A stretch of DNA of 64,000 nt from Mesostigma viride. Lineage: Eukaryota; Streptophyta; Mesostigmatophyceae; Mesostigmatales; Mesostigmataceae. Location of the stretch: positions 1,731,381 through 1,795,380 of the forward strand of contig RPFO01000156.1 of NCBI GenBank assembly GCA_009746045.1, in the 5' to 3' direction. The notes under the pieces were generated by a model, which was not told where the DNA came from, did not search any database, and worked only from the letters and a program-made list of their open reading frames with translations. A program made the translations under genes and the position numbers. This document shows positions 39,899-49,900 of the stretch, piece by piece (positions within the stretch are counted from its first letter, which is position 1; each line of letters opens with the position of its first letter).

Positions 39899-42756
39899 CC
39901 CCTAAACCGTCCTCGTGCCGATTTTCGACTGCGAGTTTTTCTCATGCCTCACATTCGGCATGAGTTTGTGCGCCCTGTAGGGATTTGGCGGGAAGGATTT
40001 GGCGGGAACCAACTAGACCACCGAAAAGATCTAGATTCACTCTATCCGTAGGACACTTGTCTGACCGTATTTGACCACCGTATCAGGGTGGAAACCCTGG
40101 TCAAAGTCAACAGGGTACCCTGGTGCATGCAGGTTTGGGCGGTAAAAAAAATTGACAAAAACGTACGAAAACGAAGGATGCGAAAAAAGGGGGGAGCGCG
40201 GACGTAGACATGGCGGACGAAATGCAGGCAGATATACGGACTTTCAAGGTAAAGAAGGGCATTTTCATGGCAGTGCCTGTGGAAAAATTCGGACGAGACT
40301 GGGCGATAGAGCAGTATGGGGAAAAACACAGCGAGGTACGTTTGCCGGGCAAGGTAGTGACAGTGAACAGGTCCGGAGATGGTGCACGGTGCTATTTCCC
40401 GGACGACAAGCTCACGTACCCATTCACCCGTGAGCAGATTTTCATATATTCGTGCAGCTCAGATGAGTACGAAGCTCTAGTGAAAGAATGCGCAGCCAGG
40501 AAGGTCCCAACGGCAGGTAGCAGTGACGATGATAGCGAGCAGGGCCAGGATAGCGATTCTGACGCCGGCGAGGACGACGACGACAAATCCGAGGATATCG
40601 AGCTGCCCACACCGGTCAAGCGACGCGAGCCGGGGAAGCGCGCTGTCGGCAACCCGAAGAAGAACCCAGCCATCAGCCACGCCCCGAAAAGGCGCCGTCA
40701 GACCAAGGCGGCGGCCAGCGAGAGCGTTGTCTCGGACGCTTCCGATGACGACTTTGTTTACCAGAAGGGTGCGGAGGGTCCGGTGCCGAGCGGTGAGGCT
40801 GAGCTCGATGATTCGTTTTTCCTAACGACACTCCTGCCACTGAGGAGCCAGCCGAGACTGTCTGGAAATCTGGTTTCGGCAAGCCAGGTGTGTTTCCTTT
40901 TCCCGATACTCCGGTGCTGTCGCCGATGACGGGTACCGCCTGCTATCAAAACCTTTCCCCTGCCCAGCTCAAGTTTGGGCCCCTCGGGCTGTTCTCCCTT
41001 TTCTGGTCCCAACGTGATGTCGTGGCCAAGATTGTCAAGGAGACCAACGACTATGCTGAGCTCAAGGGGGCGGGCAAGCCAGGTGAGCGTGAGTGGCACC
41101 CCTTAACAATGCATGAGATGGGCAAATTTCTGGGTGGAGCAGGTGCTGTGCCAACTGTGCTGCGCGCAAGGCAGGAAGCACAAGACCTCGGTCATGTGCG
41201 AGCACTGTGACATGGCGTTCTGCAGCAACAGCGAGCGGAACTGCTTCGGCCTCTTCCACTCCGGGCAGGTGGAGGGGCTGGACTTCAACGTGACGAAGCA
41301 GCGGGTATGGCAGCGCCTCTCCCAGCGTGGCGAATGCGCCAAGAATTTCAAGGGCGCCACTACCACGAGGGGGCAGCAGCCACCACCCGGAAGCTCAAGG
41401 GGGTGGCGCGGCGCCGCCATCTCAGGGCGGAGCATGTCCGCCTGGGATATAGTCCTACGGAGGCTGACTAAGAATGCTAGCATTTGTTGCCTACGTGGCA
41501 TGGCGTTTGGCCTTTCCTGCCCGCGCTCATGCGCGCCGTGTATCACCATGGGCCGGCATGGTTTGAAGTGTGTGTTATTGTTTCATGGACCCACCTGTGC
41601 ATGTGTTATTTGGTTTCATGTTGTTAGCCTGCATGGGTTATTGTTTCATGGTCATGTCTTATTAGCTTTCATGTTTATGCATAACTTGTGCAGTTTGAAA
41701 ATCTGCTCCGTGATGGTCACAGTGCCACCTATTTCTAGTTGGCAATTTTCAGTGTTACTGCATGCATGGTCCCTTGGTCACTAATTTATCTAGGAGTGCT
41801 GGGATGTTTTGACTTTGTGTGCAAGGTCCATCATGCATGTAAAAATAAGTACCACAGTATCAGCGGGTCTGCAAGCATTTACGCTTATTGTGGCATATAT
41901 TTGTGCCACATAGGCTGGAATAAACATAATCATGCATGTTTCATGCTTACCTATCATTTCCATGTTCAAAACTGCACTAGGATGTTTATTCTAGCCCCCC
42001 CCAAACTGGTGACTCAAAATAGTCACCAGCTATTTTTAGCATTATCTTGTGGGTCCCTGGGTGAAACAAGACATGTAAGTGTTTGGATGTAGTGCTTGGG
42101 TACAGTTGCAGTCCCCCCTGAAATACTAGGGTGAAATCCAAGGTATACGTGCTCCATCATGCATGATAAGGTTGTGAACCCCGTACTCGCGGCCCGCGCG
42201 TAGTCGTCTCCAATCATATCCGGCAGGGACCTGTAGTGGTTATGGCAGGTATTGGTGGCACACAGGTTGGAATAAGTGTTAGCATGCATGTTTGCCCATA
42301 CTCCATGCTTACCTATCGTTTCCATGTTCAAAACTGCACTAGGATGCCTATTTTAGCCCCCCAAAAACTCGCGACTCAAAATAGTCACCAGTTATTTTTA
42401 GCACCAGCTGATGGGTCCCTGGGGGAGTTACAATTTTTAGTGTTTGTATCCCATCCTAACTAAAAAATCTATCTACAAAACCAACCCCAGGGTCAACTCA
42501 TTGAGGAAAGGGGTCTATCATCCATTATAAGGGTGTCACCGCACACACTCACCGTACCCCCCTGAGGGGGGGGCTATTTATAGAGCAGGGGGGGCTAGCA
42601 CTGGGACCACCCACTATACCCCCAGGTGGGCCCTAATATGGTTATGCTTGGTTCCTAGTATGGTCTAGAAAAAATAATTAGGCTGAATGGGGGCACCTGT
42701 GGCATACTGTGCAACTCGTGACTCATTTTAGTCACGAGTCAAAGACGGTTGAGGGG
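39899..42756 (+). mobile_element. piggyBac-type DNA transposon, internally deleted, in a TTAA site
   Basis: The element is 2858 bp. It is flanked by TTAA on both sides (39895-39898 and 42757-42760). Its ends are inverted repeats, CCCCTAAACCGTC at the left and, read on the minus strand, CCCCTCAACCGTC at the right (12 of 13 identical). TTAA target sites and C-rich termini are characteristic of the piggyBac superfamily. The element interrupts an L1-type ORF1; removing it with one TTAA leaves that frame open (LLLTF then KTPADKISFLRRRKR). The right third, 41600-42740, is noncoding, with repeated CATG-rich text and two copies of a block around 'actcaaaatagtcacca' at 42012 and 42373. Confidence 0.85.
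40210..41331 (+). pseudogene. piggyBac-like transposase remnant lacking most of the catalytic core
   Basis: The ATG at 40210 opens a frame with an N-terminal segment of about 85 residues (AVPVEKFGRDWAIEQYGEKH, a possible small beta-barrel chromatin reader, uncertain), then an acidic Asp/Ser/Glu-rich linker and a basic KRRRQ segment. Near the T5 run at 40816-40820 the reading must slip by -1 to continue as NDTPATEEP and the typical piggyBac N-terminal region (LGLFSLFWSQRDVVAKIVKE then TNDYAELK, and PLTMHEMGKF). Around 41125-41150 the text jumps to a Cys-rich CRD finger (CQLC, MCEHCDMAFC, NCFGLFH) that normally ends these proteins. The DDD catalytic region between them, normally over 300 residues, is missing, so this copy cannot be autonomous. 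Confidence 0.75.
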
Positions 42757-43377
42757 TTAAGACCCCGGCGGACAAGATTTCTTTTCTCAGACGCCGCAAG
42801 CGGCTCGAGAAGACTCTCTTCACCCTTGATGACGACTTGACCCTGGCCGCAGCAACAACGGCGACGGGAGCTATGGCCGACCTACCTCCAGCTCCGGCAG
42901 ACCAAGGCGGGGCAGCCGGTGTACTGGAAGGGGGCGGCCATCTACGTCGGCCACAAGCCCTGGCAGGCGACCCCCCCCCCCCCCGCGGCCCCAGCGACTC
43001 CAGACGCCCCAGCTTAGGGGAATACAGCAGTAGTAGTGCAGAATAGATAGACCGTGGCCATGTACATGTACGCCTCCTAGAGGCACTATCCCAGCTAAGC
43101 CCCGCGCTTTATTTAATCATGTACATGTGTGCCTATGATGTGCCACACTCCAGACGATGCCTAGCCTTATTTAGTAATGTTGTGCCCATGCAGGGAGTCA
43201 CTCTCTGCTGAGAAGCCATGCCATAGCTCTTGTATAATAGCCATGATGATCTTCCCCCTCACAGGCATGCTCCCCCCTTACCCGGGCATAGCGTGATAGA
43301 CCATGAGGGTGCGGGTGCCCTGGTGCACCTAGAGCAAGTGTTGTTTACATTCCCACCCTTGCAGGAAGTAGCTTAGA

Positions 43378-43698
43378 ATGTATTATAGGCTCATGAATAT
43401 GCCCCTTCTCAGGGCTATGTGCTACATATACTCCCAACGTGTAGTAGTGTTTCCTTTCTCTATTCCTGGAATAAACGGGGTTCGAACGGGTAAATGGCTT
43501 ATGGCGTATTATAGTCGTACTTACGTAAATGCACTGAGATCCGGATCGTCACGTTCGTCTTTCGCGCAGGGTTTGACTAGAGGTGGCCTCACTAATTTAG
43601 GTAGCATTAGACCAGTTAGAGGTAGAGGCGGAGGTAGAGGACTGAGTCGTCACAATTGGCATGCCACGGAGTACTATGCTAATCTCATTAGAAAATAA
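43378..43698 (+). CDS. Small ORF of unknown function ending in repeat C
   Basis: 106 codons start at an ATG, include a basic Ser/Arg region and an RGRGGGRGL glycine-arginine stretch, and finish in HATEYYANLIRK, which is the translation of repeat C. I recognise no family. The other repeat C copies have stops or shifts in this frame, so this may be a chance frame or the last remnant of an element protein. No splice context or promoter was evident. Confidence 0.2.
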   Translation: MYYRLMNMPLLRAMCYIYSQRVVVFPFSIPGINGVRTGKWLMAYYSRTYVNALRSGSSRSSFAQGLTRGGLTNLGSIRPVRGRGGGRGLSRHNWHATEYYANLIRK

Positions 43699-43969
43699 TT
43701 ACATGCACGAAAGTGACAAATATCATCGTCGATCTGCACTGACGTGCAGATAGCCAACAGAGATACGCCAGCCTAGCTGTGTGCCTCGCCTAGCACTGCT
43801 TGTTTGCTTGCGTCAACTATGTTGATCGGCGATCAACATAGTTGTCTCACTTAAGACGCTGGTCGATGTCGCGGATTGGCTGGGCGGTGATGGAGTCGGT
43901 GGAGGCGGAGGGGGGGGGGGGGGGGGGCGAGGAGGGTGGCGGTGGCGGTGGGGATGGTGGGGAGCTCAG

Positions 43970-44605
43970 CAGCCAGCGTGCGACCCACAGCTGCCACATC
44001 TGCAGCAATGGGCGTCACGTGCTGTGAGAGAGCGTCGTGGAGGTGGTGGAGGAGGGTGGATTGGGTAATGGGGGCGGGGTGCAGAAGGTCCTCGGCCGAG
44101 CGCGCTTAACGAGGGTAAAGAGAGCTGCGAGCTTAAGACGGGGGCGAGACCAGCCGGCCAGGTTGGTCGGAGAAGGGTCCGGTCAGATACGCGGTGGGAA
44201 TACCGGCCGTCAGCTCCGTTGCGGAAAAATTGGGTGTTGAAATTGAGTTGCTGGCACAGGGCCAGCAGTGAGGCGTGTGACCCGTAAAACACGAGCTCCA
44301 GTATCTTGATGGGTGGCATGTCGAAAAAGGCAGGCCTGTTGACGTCGAAGGTGGTAAAGATCGAGCCTAGCAACGTCAAAATCACGCGCAGACCCGCCAG
44401 GTTCGCCTGGGCGACTGCGCTTTGGGTCAGGCGATGCAGAGGGCGAGGAAAGCCCGGGAGGGTTTGGGGCGAGCACCAGTGCGCGACTAGTGTCACCACT
44501 GCCTTCCGGCCCTGATGGCGAAGCTGCAGCCGGAGCTGCAGACGTATTTTCCTTGCCGAGCGCAGCCGCCAGGCTGCGTTGCGTCGAGGAGCGTTTGCTC
44601 GTCAT
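43970..44605 (-). pseudogene. Unrecognised protein-like frame with one frameshift
   Basis: From 44605 the minus strand reads MTSKRSSTQRSLAAALGKEN and a Ser/Pro/Ala-rich segment. Around 44450-44470 a shift to the neighbouring frame continues into a segment of balanced composition (LAGLRVILTLLGSIFTTFDV, MPPIKILELVFYGSHASLLA, CQQLNFNTQFFRNG) before a low-complexity end. The composition is that of a real protein but I do not recognise it. It lies between two L1 ORF1 copies, so it could be part of a retroelement. Confidence 0.35.
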
Positions 44606-45964
44606 ATAATATTGCGTAATAGCTTCGGAAAATTATATCAGCATGTGCGTCTTATAGAAAGGCGCGTCGATTGTGATATTCACGGCTAAATTCGGTGCTC
44701 AAACGTGAAAGTTATGAGCTCCGCCGTCAGCCATGGCTACCTCGTGGCTCGTGGCTCGTGGCTAGGCACGTGGCTAGGTATGGCACAGCTAGGCAAACAT
44801 GCATGGGCAAATCATGGCTGAATAATGCTATGCATCATTTGGTGTGGAGCCCATCTTAGGCAGACATTACATGGCTAAATAATTAATGCTAATGCGGATC
44901 ATCTGGTGTGGGGCCGGCATCATAGGCATACATCAAGGAGACAACCCGAGTGCAGGCCAGAAATCGGGAGAATCCGGGCCATGGTAGCTCGAGCCTGCCG
45001 TGATCTTGTCCGCGTTTTCGAGTCGTTCAGGGTGATGAATATGAATGGAGATGGAAATGTGTAGCCTTGTGCATTGAAATTATGGCTGGCTTACGTGTAG
45101 AGCGACTATAGATGATGGTGCATGGGGCCGGAAACAGCATGCTTGATCAGGGCGTGTGTTTCGAGCCTAACTGGCCGGGAATGTCTTGTGGTGAGCACCA
45201 TTGCTGCGATTGCTCTCCCACCATTCAGTACGAGGATATACCCGCAAATGGAAAACCACTGAAAAGGTCTAGCTAGTCAGTCATTATTACGTTAGCCACA
45301 TGCCATGTTTCCAAACGTCCAAGAACTGCACACGGTGCAAAGGCAAAAATCCGGAGGACAGCACTTGCAAATTTGCGGCGGGAACCAATAGCCCGCGTAA
45401 TAATGCCAGAATAACATCGTGTTGCTGCATGCAGCGACGCGACGGTGTGGACAACGAATCCAGTGCCAAGCTCGGAACGGCCGCAAAGGAGATCTGGCAT
45501 CACAGGGTTCAGATGTGCGGACATTAATTAAGAACATAAATTAATTAAGAACATAGCTCCGTGGGGAGCATATATATGTAACACATAGCCCTGAGAAAGG
45601 GGCATCTATGGGTTTGTAATACAATCAGGGCGACAACCTGCAGGTGTATGATGTACAACTATCACGTGCTCTGGGTGCACAAGGTGCACCTGCACCGCCA
45701 TGATGGTTCATGCCTCCTAATCGAGCTCACACAAGGCGGCTTGGGGAGAGGGCCTAGAAGGCTTGCATGACATATGGGGTGGAAGGTATATATGGCTAGG
45801 CTATAGCTGGTGTACACATGGCATCTCAGCAGAGAGTAACTCCCTGTATGGGCAAAGCATGACTCGAAATTGCTACGGCTATTGCAAGGACTGGTGTGGG
45901 CCCATCACGTAGGCATACATGGCCACATAACTAAGCTTTCTAGTCTACAGTAGTGCTATATTCC
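44606..45964. other. Intergenic with hairpin plus TTAATTAA tail
   Basis: No gene is recognised. At 45522-45575 two TTAATTAAGAACATA units precede a GCTCCGTGGGGAGC hairpin, the same architecture, read on the minus strand, as the 3' ends of the LINE and SINE families here. 45780-45860 is an inverted relative of 43185-43230. Confidence 0.4.
44925..44975 (+). repeat. Dispersed repeat shared with 32525-32565
   Basis: Both places contain 'atcaaggagacaacc' followed within a few bases by 'gcaggccagaaatcg'. The copies are 12 kb apart. They are too short to classify but show that debris of a common element is present in both intergenic regions. Confidence 0.4.
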
Positions 45965-46471
45965 CTAGGCTGGGGTGGCTGGGGTGGCTGGGGCGGCAGG
46001 GGTCGCCTGCCAGGGCTTGTGGGCGACGTAGATGTCCGCCCCCTTCCAGTAGACCGGCTTCTGCCCCGCCGTCTGCCGGAGCTGGAGGTAGGTCGGCCAT
46101 AGCTCCCGTCGCCGTTGTTGCTGCGTCAAGGTCAAGTCGTCGTCCAACGTGTAGGAGGTCCCCCCAGGCCGCTTGCGACGCTTGAGGAACTCCATCTTAT
46201 CCGCCATGGTGTCAAAGGTGAGGAGCAAGGGGGAGGGGCCGGCCTTACCCCGCGAGCGGGGAAGGCGGGTCACCCCACGCGGCTTGCCCTTACCAGCGAG
46301 AGCCATGGGGACAAGGATTTTGTTCTCAAACGCCAGGGCAAGGGTCTCGGAGGTGTTGTCCTGCAGCTGGTCGAAGTGCTTGACTATGACGTTAAGGCTG
46401 CGCTCGTCGAGCTCGTACGGCAGCCTCGTTACTATATAATTAGGTACGAGCTGGCAGCTATGGAGGAACAC
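45965..46471 (-). pseudogene. L1-type ORF1 (family 2), minus-strand copy
   Basis: One frame of about 168 codons contains RSLNVIVKHFDQLQDN, RLPRSRGKAGPSPLLLTFD, KMEFLKRRKR, YTLDDDLTLTQQQRRREL, WPTYLQLRQTAGQKPVYW and a Pro/Ala-rich tail. It is the best preserved ORF1 of this family in the window and served as the reference for the split copy at 39.6-43.0 kb. The N-terminal part upstream (to about 46600) is not recognisable, so the copy is 5'-truncated. The 3' flank (45960 down to about 45780) resembles, inverted, the 3' flank of the plus-strand copy at 43180-43230. Confidence 0.65.
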
Positions 46472-46942
46472 TGCTGTTCGAGGTTACAAGTAATTCCGAG
46501 CTTTACCGAGCAACAAATTTGGCCGGATACAACCGAGCCGCGAGTGCGCATTCATCTCTATCATTCATTGGTTTTGGACTGCGTTATCGGTAGCAGATCG
46601 GTAGCGCAGGACTTCGAAACCAGACTTTGGCAGCCAAGCACGGGGCTGCTGAACGACTGACTGCGTACGGTGCATTTCCCGGTGCTCCTTCCTGTTTGGC
46701 CTTGCCGCCACCTGGCTCGAAACTGCGCACACTCGCGGCAGGGTAGGCAGAGATCTCATCTTGCCGATGCCATGCATATGTAAGAATACTTGGTAGGAAA
46801 TTCATGGAGCCCAGTACAGGCGGGTTGGAGAATCCATAACTGTACGTGCCTACCGCTGCCATTACTAGCGAATTCCCGGCCTCCACCAGGCATTATATCC
46901 GGCTCCAAAGTCTTGTCTAGGGGTCTGCACGGGCGCATCAAA

Positions 46943-49900
46943 ATGAGGCTTCAAGGCAAGGTTGCGCTAATTACTGGAGGGGCAAAAGGCTTGGGTGAGG
47001 CAGATGCACGCCTGTTTGTCAAAGAGGGTGCAACCGTGTACGTCGGCGACATTGACGACTTAGCTGGTCAAAAGCTAGTGGAAGAGCTGGGCTCATCCGC
47101 TTCCTACGTGCATCTTGACGTTACAAACGAGAGTCAGTGGCAAGCTGTACTGAACAAGATTATGGAGGAGCGGGGAGCACTGCACGTTCTGGTGAACAAC
47201 GCAGGTAGGTACACAGAGGTTCGTCTACTGACCAGCGCTGGTCCTGTGTGGTGGAAATATTAGAAGCCATTTTTTTGAGTCCAACCTGTGAAGTTTTCTG
47301 GTTTTGAGTAGTGTGATGGCATCTACCAAGACGTGTAAGTCTTGATTATCTTGTGTTCTAGTTAGGTGTTACGGTCTTTCTAGGCGCATCGAAATACCTG
47401 CTGCATGACACAGCTTTGGGAGGCTCCAGGGCCTGACTAACTCGCGGTGTTTTCGCGCTTCCGGCAAGTGCGTGTGTCCGATACAGGTAACCTGGAGTGT
47501 GGCACCGTCCTGAGCACCAGTACCGACAGTTTCCACCGCGTCATGGCCACCCACGTGGACGGCATGTTCTTTGGGTGCAAATACAGCATCCCGTTGATCA
47601 GCAAGAGCGGCGGCGGCTCCATCCTCAACATGTCTTCAGGTAAGCTCAAGGGAGGGACGTTTGCTTGCTCTGCGGCTGTTGAATGTCTGAGCTTCACCTC
47701 ATGCAACAAATCTGCCATCCGATGATGACGGGACATCCTGGGCCTGGTTTTTAGGACTGGGCATATATCTCAGAACATGCCTAGTGGAGCTGGACCAAAG
47801 GATGAGGAACCGACAGCTGGTAGTATCAAGTGGGTCAGGGAACGGTGCATCTTGGCTTTGCAAGCAGTCAGTAGAAGGACGGAATGGTTATTATGGGACG
47901 TGCCCAAAACCAAGGTGCGGCTAGTTTCCAGTTTTGGCCGTGTTCCCTGAATTGAATGCGTTCCACTGTTCCTATCATCATGCAAAGCCTGGACGAGGGT
48001 GCCCTAGCTCATACTTTGCCTCGTTTGCCATCCATGTTTCGGGCCATGCTTTGGCTGTGCTTCTGACACTGACCACGTGCATCAACCAATACCCAAAACT
48101 ACGAGCAAAATAGCAGAGCTAAGTAAGCAAAATGGTCCTGATAACAGCTCCTTGCTCAGACTATTACTTACGGATGCATCTGGCATCATGCATAGATAGG
48201 TCCTAGCTTCAAGTTTCACTAATGATCGACCCACAGCCATGGCCTGGGGAATGTCTGGGGCCTAATGAAATCCACGATGACACCTGCTACAACGATCGGT
48301 CACTATGTACCCGCATGACATCCCATGCTCATGCTCCAGTCAGTTTCGTTCCGTTACTGCTGGCACAAGGTTGTAACAGGTTCAGAAGGACGCTGCCTTT
48401 TGACTTGAATGAGTGTCTTGTGAGTTGTGGTTGTGTGCGTGCAGGGTATTCACTATGTGATTATGTTCTAATTACTACTGATGAGCTTATTTTGTGCACC
48501 GTGCTTGCATGATGGGTACATATTCACGATGCTGGTGCTCCCTAGAGCTGCCAAATTATACCAGCCACATTTTTACTCCTCAAAATCCGGTATAAAATAA
48601 TAGTTATAATAATAATGATAATAATAAGCACGTGACTGCGTCACGTGGGTGCCAATACAGAGTAAAGGAAGCTTCAAACGGCCCTTATACACAACGAGGA
48701 GGGGGGGTGCCCTAGCTTCTCTCACTGCCACAAATGGGCAGGCTACAGAGTGCTCTATCCACTATGTATGGTGCCGGGGCGCAACACTGTGGGTGCAATA
48801 CAACCATGCAATACCACAGGTAGGCTGACGCGTAGCTGCGATACAAAAGGTGAGGTGGGCTCAAGACGTCGGCTAAGTCGCAAGCTGATGGCCATAAGGA
48901 GCCAGAGCTAATCTATAGCAAAGTCAGATAACCAGCTCAGCTAATATGTGCTGTTGTCTCATTGTATGCTAATCATTCCGAGTGCTGTCATGCCTATGCT
49001 TTCCCACTATTATCGATTGCCCCAATCTTCAACTGGCTTGAATGCTCTATCTTGGGGGAGCCTGGGGGGCTTCCACAGCTTGTTGTTGACATAACGGTCC
49101 CCGCCCCGCCAGTACACTTTGGGCTTCTTGGGGCTGGTCTTGTGGCGGACGTGGTCGGCCAATGGTCGTGGCGTTGCTGCCATGCTGGGCTGGCGTCAGG
49201 TCGTCGTCGAGCGACCACGGGGTAGTCACCAGCTTTCTTTTCCGAGAGAGGAACCGAATTCGGGCTACGATGTCGCTGAAGGTGAGGACCACTGGTGGGG
49301 GGGCAGCCTTGTCGCGTGTATGGGGCAGGCGGTAGGCGCCCTGCAGTGCCGTTCCTTGCAGCTCCATGGGCGTCAAGAGCTGGTTCCTGAGCTCGTCGAG
49401 AAGAGAGTCTGGGGTCTCCCCCGGCTGCATGTCGAAGCGCCTGAGGATGACCCGGCAGCCACGGCGGTCGCGGTCAGCAGCCTCGCGGTGCTTGTCTTCC
49501 AGCTCCTGGAGCTTGGTGGTGATGGCGGTTGTGGTTGAGTTTGCCTGGCTCTGGAGCAGGTCAGCCCAGGAGGCTCGAGTTGAGGGGTCATCGCTGGCCC
49601 TACCGGCAGGTTAGGCAGCGATGGTGGCCCTTCGCTCGGCGATCTCGGGGACCTGCGTGGCCAGGGCCTTGACCTGCGTGGCCAGGACCTGCGTGGTGAC
49701 TGCCTCCAGTTTCACGATGCCGTGGCCGACTTTGCCTTCCACCTGGTTAAGGCGGGCGGTGACAGTGGCAGACTGGCAGTAGTGGCCTCGGAAACCTTGG
49801 TGGCGGCGTGCTTGTGCAGGGCGGTAAACTGGCGCTGGAGCTTTTGCGCGACTTTGGCTAATCGATGTTGTTGACATTAGCTGCAAGGGCACTGAGGGGG

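Larger units (their letters stand above)
39628..43016 (+). pseudogene. L1-type ORF1 (family 2), split by the piggyBac element
   Basis: The left half is at about 39628-39894 and the right half at 42761-43016. The right half shows FLRRRKR, FTLDDDLT and, after a frame change, the QQQRRRELWPTYLQLRQ-like C-terminal block and GHKPWQATP, ending near a stop at 43016. The left half carries HRLPRARGKAGPPPLLLTF. The closest relative in the window is the minus-strand copy at 45965-46471. Such proteins are the RNA-binding ORF1p of LINEs (coiled coil, RRM-like core, basic C-terminal domain). Several frame breaks show it is dead. Confidence 0.7.

Noticed and set aside
46790-46942. A 51-codon N-terminal extension of the SDR that lacks acidic residues and could pass as a transit peptide
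   Set aside because: The frame starts at TTG, not ATG, and the classical SDR start fits the ATG at 46943.
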